NCBI RefSeq assembly: GCF_000282375.1
Contig: NZ_AKJK01000054.1
Span: 1 to 33,169 of the forward strand
Length of the DNA: 33,169 nt
Source: Pseudomonas sp. GM50
Lineage (GTDB): Bacteria; Pseudomonadota; Gammaproteobacteria; Pseudomonadales; Pseudomonadaceae
Direction: 5' to 3'
Below, one piece after another: positions 25,429 to 31,799 of this stretch (position 1 is the first letter of the stretch; each line of letters starts with the position of its first letter). The translations under genes were made by a program, and so were the position numbers. The notes below the pieces were generated by a model, which worked only from the letters and a program-made list of their open reading frames with translations, ran no database searches and was not told where the DNA came from.

Positions 25429-26220
25429 ATGGCACAACACCTCGCTGAATTGCTGATGTACATCGCCCCCGAGCCGATCCGCCAGGCCAACGAGCGTTGG
25501 CTGGCGCGGATTCTCGAACAGCTCGGCAGCACTCGCCTCGCTGCCGAAGGGCTGTCGCTGATGGACCTCTGGCTGTCCCCGCGCCTGCTGCTGACCCAGA
25601 CTTGCGGCTATCCCTTGATGACGGCTTTACGCGGTCGCGTCCGGGTCATCGGTCGTCCTCGTTACGAACTCCCGGACAGCAACGGCGGTAACCATTGCAG
25701 CCTGTTATTGACGCGTGCCGATGATCCTCGATGGACCTTGTCGGCCTTGCGGGGCAGTCGCGGTGTGATCAACGGTGAAGACTCCAACAGTGGCATGAAC
25801 CTGTTGCGTCACCGACTGGCGCCGCTGCACCACGACGGGCAGTTTTTTGCCAGTGTCGCCATCAGTGGCAGCCACCGCGAAAGCCTGCGTTGGCTGCGTG
25901 ATGACTTGGCAGACCTGGCCGCCATCGACAGCGTGACCTTCGCCTATCTGGCGCAGCATGCCCAGGCGGAGGTCACGGGCCTGCGCGTGTTGGCGCGCAC
26001 GGCGTTCAGCCCGACGTTGCCCTACATCGCAGCCGCTGGCACCACCGATGAGCAGGCTGAACAGCTTCGACGGGTGATGAATCAGACGTTGAAGGAGCTG
26101 CCCGAGGTCGCGGAAATCCTCGGCCTGCAAGAAGTGCTGCCGGCCACCGAAAGCGACTATCAGGTCATTCTCGATTATCAGCAGGAGGCCGAAGCGCTGG
26201 GGTACGGGCGGTTGCGTTGA
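25429..26220 (+). CDS. PhnD-like phosphonate/SsuA-type substrate-binding-fold protein
   Basis: This 263-residue protein resembles the PhnD / phosphate-phosphonate binding domain, with two lobes of about 110 residues. TQTCGYPLMTALRGRVRVIGRPRYELP (near 55-80), LRGSRGVINGEDSNSGMNLLRH (near 102-125) and VTFAYLAQHAQAEVTGLRVLART are typical blocks. There is no signal peptide and no lipobox, so it would be cytoplasmic, which is odd for a transport binding protein. No permease or ATPase gene is adjacent. A GGGAGA ribosome site supports the start. It could be an orphan sensor or enzyme built on the fold. The ligand is unknown. Confidence 0.8.
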   Translation: MAQHLAELLMYIAPEPIRQANERWLARILEQLGSTRLAAEGLSLMDLWLSPRLLLTQTCGYPLMTALRGRVRVIGRPRYELPDSNGGNHCSLLLTRADDPRWTLSALRGSRGVINGEDSNSGMNLLRHRLAPLHHDGQFFASVAISGSHRESLRWLRDDLADLAAIDSVTFAYLAQHAQAEVTGLRVLARTAFSPTLPYIAAAGTTDEQAEQLRRVMNQTLKELPEVAEILGLQEVLPATESDYQVILDYQQEAEALGYGRLR

Positions 26221-26231
26221 CTGAAGGATTG

Positions 26232-26321
26232 TTCGCGGGCAAGCCTCGCTCCTACAGGGTTTATATCGAACCCACCATCGCGGATCGACTCGGTCCTGTA
26301 GGAGCGAGGCTTGCCCGCGAA
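26232..26321. repeat. REP inverted repeat (GTAGGAGCGAGGCTTGCCCGCGAA type)
   Basis: Canonical arms lie just after the PhnD-like gene. They probably mark the end of its transcript. Confidence 0.87.
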
Positions 26322-26350
26322 AGCGATGGCCTGATCAACCTATATCTTAA

Positions 26351-26380
26351 ATTCAAAAATGGAATATAAAAATGCATTTT
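26351..26380 (+). promoter_or_regulatory. AT-rich control region of the sigma factor gene
   Basis: ATTCAAAAATGGAAT (26351-26365) is an ATTC-N7-GAAT dyad of LysR-box type (T-N11-A). AAAATGCATTTT (26369-26380) is a perfect 12-base palindrome. Both sit in an unusually AT-rich stretch (26336-26400) before the ECF sigma gene. Similar AT-rich ATTC..GAAT boxes occur at CysB-controlled sulfur genes; assignment here is speculative. Confidence 0.35.
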
Positions 26381-26466
26381 AAGTATTATTAATGAATAAG
26401 GCTCCTTGCTAGGATTGCGCCACCGGATCACCGGACATTCAGCGACCCCTAACCCATGGAGCCTCT

Positions 26467-27015
26467 ATGTCCGGCGCCGACCTTTCCCATCGCAACGATG
26501 TGGGCGGATTGTTCCGCGCCCACTACGCCTGGCTGTGCACACGGCTGCGCCGATACCTGGGGGCCAGTCCCAGTGTCGAAGACATCGCTGCCGAGACCTT
26601 CGTGCAATTGCTCGAATCACCAGGCCTGACGCCCATTCGCGAACCTCGCGCCTTACTCACCACCATTGCCCATCGGTTGATTTATCAGCTGTGGCGTCGT
26701 CGCGATCTGGAACGCCAGCACCTCGATCAGCTATCGCCGATTGACCCGTTCGGCGGGCCATCGCCTGAAGATCTGGCGCAGTTTTCCCAGGCCCTGACAC
26801 GCCTTGATCAAACCCTCGAGCGCCTGCCGGGCAAGGTCAGGGCAACGTTCCTGTTGTCGCGAATCGACGGCCTGACCTACCCCCAAATCGCCGCCGAACT
26901 GGGCATTTCCCTGCGCTCGGTCAGCGTCTACATGACCCGCTCCCAGGCACTGTGCACCCAGCACAGCGCCAACGAACCCTTGAACCGACCACCCCTGACC
27001 CAGAGGTCCGCATGA
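26467..27015 (+). CDS. ECF-type RNA polymerase sigma factor
   Basis: This 182-residue sigma-70-family factor has only regions 2 and 4. Region 2 (about 13-80) includes VEDIAAETFVQLLES and ALLTTIAHRLIYQLWRRRDLE. Region 4 (about 105-160) includes LERLPGKVRATFLLSRIDGLTYPQIAAELGISLRSVSVYMTRS. The pattern is that of FecI-like iron-starvation factors. No FecR-type anti-sigma gene or TonB receptor gene follows. Instead the stop overlaps a binding-protein gene (ATGA), so the two are probably translated together. Its target promoters are not visible. Confidence 0.9.
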   Translation: MSGADLSHRNDVGGLFRAHYAWLCTRLRRYLGASPSVEDIAAETFVQLLESPGLTPIREPRALLTTIAHRLIYQLWRRRDLERQHLDQLSPIDPFGGPSPEDLAQFSQALTRLDQTLERLPGKVRATFLLSRIDGLTYPQIAAELGISLRSVSVYMTRSQALCTQHSANEPLNRPPLTQRSA

Positions 27016-28025
27016 GATCGATCAAAACCCTGCTTGGCAGTTCGCTGCTGGCCCTGAGCCTTGTGGCTGGGCACGTTCCAGCAGCAGAAAAAACCACGCC
27101 CATCCACTTCGGTGACATCACCTGGGAAAGTGGCAGCCTGATCACCGAGATCCTGAGGTTGATCGTCGAGAAAGGTTACGGCTACCCGACCGACACATTG
27201 CCGGGCAGTACCGTCAGCCTCGAAGCCGCGTTGGCCAAGAACGACATTCAAGTGATTGGCGAAGAGTGGGCGGGGCGCAGTCCGGCCTGGGTCAAGGCGG
27301 CATCGGAGGGCAAAGTGTTTGGTTTGGGCGACACGGTCAAAGGCGCCACCGAAGGTTGGTGGGTGCCGGAATATGTGATCAAGGGGGACCCGGAACGCGG
27401 CATTAAACCTTTGGCGCCGGAGCTGAAATCCGTCGCCGACCTGGCGCGCTACAAGGACGTGTTCCGTGACCCGGAAGACCCAAGCCGCGGACGTTTCCTC
27501 AACAGCCCGACCGGTTGGACGTCGGAGATCGTCAACAGCCAGAAACTCAAGGCTTATGACCTGACTGCCAGCTACGTCAACTTCCGCACCGGTTCCGGCG
27601 CCGCGCTGGATGCCGAGGTCGCTTCATCGATCCGCCGTGGCAAACCGGTGCTGTTTTACTACTGGTCGCCGACGCCACTGTTGGGCCGCTTCAAGCTGGT
27701 GAAACTCGAAGAACCGCCATTCGATGCGCAAGCCTGGAAGACCCTGGCCGATGCCAGCAACCCGAACCCCAAGGGCACGCGATCGATGCCGGCCAGCCTG
27801 GCCATCGGTGTGTCGGCACCGTTCAAGGCGCAGTACCCGGACCTGGTGGCGTTCTTCGAAAAGGTCGATTTACCGATTGATCTGCTGAACCAGACCCTCG
27901 GGCAGATGAGCGAAAAACGCCAGCAACCGCGTCAGGTGGCCGAAGCGTTTTTGCGCGATCAGCCGCAGGTGTGGAAGGTTTGGGTGCCGGGGGAGGTGGC
28001 TACGAAGGTGAGTGAGAGTTTGTAA
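27012..28025 (+). CDS. Glycine-betaine/OpuAC-type periplasmic binding protein
   Basis: This 337-residue protein has a signal peptide at 1-25 (LLGSSLLALSLVAGHVPA|AE) and an OpuAC/ProX fold. The mature start TPIHFGDITWESGSLITEILRLIVEKGYGYPT and EEWAGRSPAWVKA are typical. Aromatic residues that box quaternary ammonium compounds may be those of GATEGWWVPEYV and LFYYWSP. The ligand could be betaine, choline or a relative. No permease or ATPase gene is adjacent, so it may serve a distant transporter or act in sensing. It overlaps the sigma factor gene by 4 bases. An in-frame upstream extension lacks a signal peptide and is rejected. Confidence 0.88.
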   Translation: MRSIKTLLGSSLLALSLVAGHVPAAEKTTPIHFGDITWESGSLITEILRLIVEKGYGYPTDTLPGSTVSLEAALAKNDIQVIGEEWAGRSPAWVKAASEGKVFGLGDTVKGATEGWWVPEYVIKGDPERGIKPLAPELKSVADLARYKDVFRDPEDPSRGRFLNSPTGWTSEIVNSQKLKAYDLTASYVNFRTGSGAALDAEVASSIRRGKPVLFYYWSPTPLLGRFKLVKLEEPPFDAQAWKTLADASNPNPKGTRSMPASLAIGVSAPFKAQYPDLVAFFEKVDLPIDLLNQTLGQMSEKRQQPRQVAEAFLRDQPQVWKVWVPGEVATKVSESL

Positions 28026-28062
28026 GTTCGCCTGGTATTTCTATGGTGCATGAACCACCGCT

Positions 28063-28155
28063 ATCGCGAGCAGGCTCGCTCCCACATTGGGTAAATGTCG
28101 GTCACAAATGGGTGGGCTGACATAAATTCCCTGTGGGAGCGAGCCTGCTCGCGAT
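28063..28155. repeat. REP inverted repeat (TGTGGGAGCGAGCCTGCTCGCGAT type)
   Basis: The arms ATCGCGAGCAGGCTCGCTCCCACA and the complement here face outward-in, the reverse order of the other copies of this type. It starts the 439-base gap 28026-28464. Confidence 0.85.
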
Positions 28156-28167
28156 TGATCTGACGCC

Positions 28168-28317
28168 TTATACCAATTCCGCAGCCAACGCCGGCCACTG
28201 ATTCAAATCGATGCCAAACACCTGCGTCCAGCGCAACACCGTAAACAGATACGCATCAGCGATCCGAACCCGCCAGTCATCAAGTAATCCAATTAGATGT
28301 TTCAGATAATCAGCAGG
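28168..28317 (-). pseudogene. Fragment of a glutathione S-transferase (GstA-type C-terminal domain)
   Basis: On the minus strand the frame reads PADYLKHLIGLLDDWRVRIADAYLFTVLRWTQVFGIDLNQWPALAAELV then TAA (shown here only as blocks: PADYLKHLIGLLDD, RIADAYLFTVLRW and GIDLNQWPAL). The ADAYLFTVLRW block is the helix-6 hallmark of GstA-like transferases. A stop codon cuts the frame upstream, and the thioredoxin-like N-terminal domain is missing. The C-terminal helices also end early. It is therefore a ~49-codon remnant between a REP repeat and an AT-rich patch. It is not part of the intact GST gene at 29237, whose sequence differs. Confidence 0.7.
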
Positions 28318-28319
28318 TT

Positions 28320-28359
28320 AATCCCCCCTCGGGTAAGTTTCCTTGTTTGAGGGGGGATT
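28320..28359. repeat. 11-bp perfect inverted repeat at the edge of the AT-rich patch
   Basis: AATCCCCCCTC (28320-28330) and GAGGGGGGATT (28349-28359) are exact complements 18 bases apart. They lie between the GST remnant and the unknown gene. They may end that gene's transcript, though no T-run follows on either strand. From 28360 to 28464 I see nothing else but AT-rich sequence. Confidence 0.6.
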
Positions 28360-28464
28360 GGTATTGACGACATTCATGTTTTTATTTGTGCAATTCTCCT
28401 TTTAAGAAAAATGACAGGTGAGACGTTATCTTAAATGTTAGTTTTCTTAAGCGGGAGTTTGAAT

Positions 28465-28938
28465 TCACTGTTTGGTGGGAGTGGTAGTGAAGTCGAAGTT
28501 GCCAGTGATCGTCACTTCTCTTCCCTGTTGGTCCGATGAAATGAACTTGAAGTCACCTTTGTATTCTCCCTTTTCCTTAAAGGCGCCATTATCGACAGTA
28601 ATATTGAGAGTGTTAGGTTTCTCGCTATTGATAAGGTAGCGATAGTTTAGGAAGATGATATATGTGTCGCTATTAGTTGGTGTTATGGGGTGCTGGCCAT
28701 TGTCAAGTGCAGTTGGAAAGTTAAAAATCATATAATTGTTATAGTCGGCGGAGAAAGCTTGTATTTGTGTAGTCAGGAGGGGTGGTGCATTAGGGGCTGC
28801 GCTCAACTCTTTGCCTGTGAAGTCGGGTAAGGTCGGCGCACCAGGTGGTCGTTCGAACTTTGCGGTAAACGTACCGGTTCCATTGGCAGGTTTAATTGCA
28901 GATGACTCGTTTTTTGTCGGTACTGTACTTGTTGACAT
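28465..28938 (-). CDS. Unknown 157-residue protein encoded in an AT-rich patch
   Basis: I do not recognise this protein. The ATG at 28938 has a strong GGAGG ribosome site, so the start is well supported. The N-terminal ~50 residues are rich in P, T, S and G and look disordered. The remainder alternates polar and aromatic residues (NNYMIFNFPTAL, DTYIIFLNYRYLIN, GDFKFISSD, GREVTITGNFDF), which suggests an all-beta sandwich. It has no cysteine, signal peptide or membrane helix. Base composition and codons (many AAT, ATA, TTT) differ from the GC-rich neighbours, so it was probably acquired. A CTCGCG/CGCGAG inverted repeat lies in its leader. Confidence 0.75.
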   Translation of the reverse strand: MSTSTVPTKNESSAIKPANGTGTFTAKFERPPGAPTLPDFTGKELSAAPNAPPLLTTQIQAFSADYNNYMIFNFPTALDNGQHPITPTNSDTYIIFLNYRYLINSEKPNTLNITVDNGAFKEKGEYKGDFKFISSDQQGREVTITGNFDFTTTPTKQ

Positions 28939-28964
28939 GTTAGCCTCCATTCTCTTGAAAGTGT

Positions 28965-28986
28965 CTCGCGACAATCGTGGCGCGAG
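28965..28986 (-). promoter_or_regulatory. Inverted repeat in the leader of the unknown gene
   Basis: CTCGCG (28965-28970) and CGCGAG (28981-28986) form a 6-bp stem with a 10-base loop, 27-48 bases before the start codon. It could be an operator or leader hairpin. Farther up, GACAG/CTGTC arms (29006-29010, 29016-29020) form another. The rest of 28939-29236 holds no gene that I can support. Confidence 0.35.
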
Positions 28987-29179
28987 TCACTTCATGATTC
29001 GGCAGGACAGCTATTCTGTCTACTATCAGAATTTACAGGTTATCGTTCCAATGAAAGGGATTCCGACGGGTGGTCATAAATAAAAAAAGCTCCGAAAATT
29101 AAGCCTTTTAGTTGTTGCAACGAAGTCAAAATGAAGCAAGAAACTTGTCAACAACCTGATTGCTACCGTTATTGCTATT

Positions 29180-29211
29180 GCCGCCGGGCGGCAGAGGTCG
29201 GCCGCCGGGCG
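29180..29211. repeat. Short GC-rich direct repeat
   Basis: GCCGCCGGGCG occurs at 29180-29190 and again at 29201-29211, separated by 10 bases. It lies where the AT-rich patch returns to GC-rich DNA. Confidence 0.6.
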
Positions 29212-29236
29212 AGTCAGGTAAGCGTGCACGTAAAAT

Positions 29237-29869
29237 TCAAGGCACGCCATTGCAAGCATGCGCCATAAACCCCGGTCGCAACGCCAGGCGTTGGCAATAG
29301 GCGTCGACGGCGGGGTAGTTCGGGCGTTCCATCGGGGTCATCCGCCAGCGGTTGACCGACAATCCGATGAGGATATCGGCCAGTGTGAACTGCGGTCCGG
29401 CAACATATGCACCGGTCGCCGCGAGTTGCTGTTCGAGGATGCCCATTTTTGCGTTCCAGCCGCGAACGCCATCGGCAATCCGCTGCGAGTCCTGGAAGTT
29501 CGGCAATTGCCGGACCAGCGCAAAAAATGCGTAGCCCCACGACGGATTGAGCTCGGTGGCTTGCCAGTCCATCCACTGCTCCACGCGAGCGCGGGCCGCC
29601 GGTTCGCTGGGCAACAGGTCAGTGTTCTGGTGTTTACCGGCCAGGTACCGGCAAATGGTATTGGACTCCCACAGCACGCCGGCTTCGTCGATGAGCACCG
29701 GCACCTGTGCGTTGGGGTTGAGCTGGAGAAATTCCGGGCTCTGGGTTGATGCGAAGCCGCTGCCCCAGTCTTCGCGTTCGTAGGAAACACCCAGTTCGTC
29801 GCAGGTCCACAGGACTTTTCTGACGTTGATTGACGAGGCCCTACCCAAAATCTTCAGCGCATATCCCAT
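29237..29869 (-). CDS. Glutathione S-transferase family protein
   Basis: This 210-residue protein has a thioredoxin-like N-terminal domain (1-80) and a helical C-terminal domain (90-200). ILGRASSINVRKVLWTCDELGVSYE supplies the N-terminal catalytic Ser region, NAQVPVLIDEAGVLWESNTICRYLA gives the cis-proline and the ES glutathione gamma-glutamyl site, and FTLADILIGLSVNRW gives the helix-6 Asp. It would conjugate glutathione to an unknown electrophile in the cytoplasm. No linked substrate genes are seen. It is intact, unlike the GST remnant 0.9 kb away. Confidence 0.9.
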   Translation of the reverse strand: MGYALKILGRASSINVRKVLWTCDELGVSYEREDWGSGFASTQSPEFLQLNPNAQVPVLIDEAGVLWESNTICRYLAGKHQNTDLLPSEPAARARVEQWMDWQATELNPSWGYAFFALVRQLPNFQDSQRIADGVRGWNAKMGILEQQLAATGAYVAGPQFTLADILIGLSVNRWRMTPMERPNYPAVDAYCQRLALRPGFMAHACNGVP

Positions 29870-29936
29870 TGAGCTACTCCGTTTGCTGTTCCAGGTATCG
29901 GGAATCTAGCACGCGGAGCATGGGAATGGTCGTGCT

Positions 29937-30968
29937 TCAGGTGCTCTCGCGCACCTTCAATTCAAACCCCATATCCTGCACCGGTTTGGTCACTGAATTG
30001 CCGGCCAGCAAGGTCAGCATCAGCTCCGCGGAGCGACGGCCAATGGCTTCGCGCGGAGTATTGATGCTGCTCAGGCGCGGGACCATGTGTTCGGACATGG
30101 GCAAGTCGTTGAATCCGAGAATCGCCACTTGTTCGGGGATCTTGATCCCGCAGCGCAACGCTTCGAGCAACGCGCCCTGGGCCAGGTCGTCGTTGCCGAA
30201 GAAGATCGCATCGACGTCCGGATGGGCAGCGAGCAGTTGCAGGAACAATTCGCCGCCCAGACCGACTGACGAGGCTCGTGGTGTCAGCACTTCCAGGTCC
30301 GGATCGTACAAGCCAGCCTTTTGCAGCGCGCGGCGGAAACCTTCGCCGCGCAGCAGCGTGCGCTGGTCCAGTTGAGCGCCGATGTAGGCCAGGCGCTTGC
30401 GACCGCGTGACAGCAAATGCCCAGCCGCCGTTTCGCCGGCAGCGACTTGCGAAAAGCCGACGCAATTGAGCCCGGCCGCGCTGTCCAGTTCCATCATGTA
30501 AACGCAGGGAATGTTGCTGGCCTCGATCATTCGCCGCGAACTTTCGGTGCGGTCGAAACCGGTCAACAGCAAGCCGCGAGGCTGATAAGCCATGTAATTG
30601 CGCAGCAGGTTTTCTTCTTCATCACGCGAGTAATGGAAGTTGCCGATCAGCACTTCGAAGCCCTTTGGTCGCAAAACCTGATGAATGGCTTCCAGCGTGT
30701 CGATGAACAGCAGGTTGGACAATGACGGCACCAAAACCACGACGGAATGGCTCTGGGCCGAGGCCAGGGCGCGGGCGGCGGGGTTGACCACGTAGTTCAG
30801 GTCGAGGGCGGCCTTCTGGACTTTTTCCACCAGTTCGGTGGCCACCGTGCTGACGCCACGGAGGGCGCGGGACGCGGTAATCGGGCTGACACCGGCCAGG
30901 CGCGCGACTTCGTTGAGGGTAGGGCGGCCAGTGGTGCGAGTATTTTTATCGTTTTTAGGGGTAATCAT
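29937..30968 (-). CDS. gntR: LacI-family gluconate repressor GntR
   Basis: This 343-residue repressor has a LacI helix-turn-helix at the N-terminus (TLNEVARLAGVSPITASRALRG), then the hinge segment AARALASAQSHSVVVLVPSL and a periplasmic-binding-like sensor domain (GFNDLPMSEHMVPRLSSI near the end). In P. aeruginosa the orthologue represses gntR itself and the gluconate genes and is released by gluconate or 6-phosphogluconate. The ATG at 30968 gives the known length of 343; five extra residues are possible. It is divergent from gntK-gntT. An operator copy 35 bases before the start suggests autorepression. Confidence 0.93.
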   Translation of the reverse strand: MITPKNDKNTRTTGRPTLNEVARLAGVSPITASRALRGVSTVATELVEKVQKAALDLNYVVNPAARALASAQSHSVVVLVPSLSNLLFIDTLEAIHQVLRPKGFEVLIGNFHYSRDEEENLLRNYMAYQPRGLLLTGFDRTESSRRMIEASNIPCVYMMELDSAAGLNCVGFSQVAAGETAAGHLLSRGRKRLAYIGAQLDQRTLLRGEGFRRALQKAGLYDPDLEVLTPRASSVGLGGELFLQLLAAHPDVDAIFFGNDDLAQGALLEALRCGIKIPEQVAILGFNDLPMSEHMVPRLSSINTPREAIGRRSAELMLTLLAGNSVTKPVQDMGFELKVREST

Positions 30969-31002
30969 CGGACGGCTTGCCAAACAAAATTCAAGGCACT
31001 AA

Positions 31003-31014
31003 GGTAGCGCTGTC
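31003..31014. promoter_or_regulatory. GntR operator, copy 1 (gntR promoter)
   Basis: GGTAGCGCTGTC is a quasi-palindrome centred on AGCGCT, as is usual for LacI-family operators. It is 34 bases before the gntR start. TAGCGCT is part of the GntR site reported in P. aeruginosa. Confidence 0.7.
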
Positions 31015-31154
31015 TCGATGCAGCTGCAAATGCGTGAACGAGGTTTGCCTGATCCTCGCTTTTTTGGCATCGAGAACGAACATGCTGCAACCCACAAAAA
31101 TGACAAGAAGGCGTCGGCAACTTCTGCTTTTGCACTAGAGTTTTACGTAGCAAA

Positions 31155-31166
31155 GGTAGCGCTGTC
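31155..31166. promoter_or_regulatory. GntR operator, copy 2 (gntK promoter)
   Basis: GGTAGCGCTGTC is identical to copy 1 and lies 18 bases before gntK. A TTGCAC (31130-31135) stands about 20 bases upstream, so the site may cover the promoter -10. Confidence 0.72.
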
Positions 31167-31184
31167 TGCGCGCTGAGGTGTTAC

Positions 31185-31718
31185 ATGAATCATCCCATCA
31201 CCGCCCTGGTCATCATGGGCGTTGCCGGTTGCGGCAAGACGTGCGTCAGCCAGTCCCTGTGCCAGCTTAGCGGCGCGACCGCCATTGAAGGCGACACTTT
31301 CCACCCTGCCGCCAATATCGAAAAGATGAGCGCGGGTATCCCCCTGAACGATGAAGACCGTGCCGGCTGGCTCGACAGCCTGTGCGATGAACTGCGCCGC
31401 GTCGATGCCAAGGGCGAGCGCCCGGTGCTGACTTGCTCGGCCCTCAAACACAGTTACCGTGAACGCTTGCGCAGTGCCTTGCCGGGCCTGGGCTTCGTTT
31501 TCCTTGAGCTGACCCCCGAAGTCGCCGCCGATCGTGTGTCTCATCGGCCGGGCCACTTCATGCCGTCGACCTTGATCGACAGCCAGTTCGCCACACTTGA
31601 ATCGCCCGTTGGTGAGCCCCTGACCCTGGCTCTGGATGCGTCCAGCCACAGCGTCGATGAGTTGGCGAAGCTGGCTCATGCCTGGTGGCTCGATCATGGC
31701 TTGAAACTCGCCAGTTGA
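31185..31718 (+). CDS. gntK: Gluconokinase GntK
   Basis: This 177-residue P-loop kinase phosphorylates gluconate to 6-phosphogluconate. Walker A is GVAGCGKT (12-19). The substrate segment EGDTFHPAANIEKMSAGIPLNDEDRAGWL and LTCSALKHSYRERLR are hallmarks of the family. RPGHFMPSTLIDSQFATLE follows. The product enters the Entner-Doudoroff route used by the zwf block at 9-12 kb. It is followed by gntT after an 81-base gap with its own operator. Confidence 0.95.
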   Translation: MNHPITALVIMGVAGCGKTCVSQSLCQLSGATAIEGDTFHPAANIEKMSAGIPLNDEDRAGWLDSLCDELRRVDAKGERPVLTCSALKHSYRERLRSALPGLGFVFLELTPEVAADRVSHRPGHFMPSTLIDSQFATLESPVGEPLTLALDASSHSVDELAKLAHAWWLDHGLKLAS

Positions 31719-31732
31719 GTTTTGCTCCAAGA

Positions 31733-31744
31733 GATAGCGCTGTC
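31733..31744. promoter_or_regulatory. GntR operator, copy 3 (gntT leader)
   Basis: GATAGCGCTGTC differs from copies 1 and 2 only at the second base. It is 55 bases before gntT, which suggests that the permease gene has its own GntR-controlled promoter. Confidence 0.65.
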
Positions 31745-31772
31745 CTGACGGCCTCTGAATAACCGCTTCAAT

Positions 31773-31783
31773 AACAACAACAA
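31773..31783 (+). promoter_or_regulatory. A/C-rich AAnAAnAA motif before gntT
   Basis: AACAACAACAA holds two overlapping AAnAAnAA units directly before the CAGGAG ribosome site. It is the strongest Hfq-Crc-type motif in the window. Binding is inferred. Confidence 0.5.
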
Positions 31784-31799
31784 CCAGGAGACACCCCTA

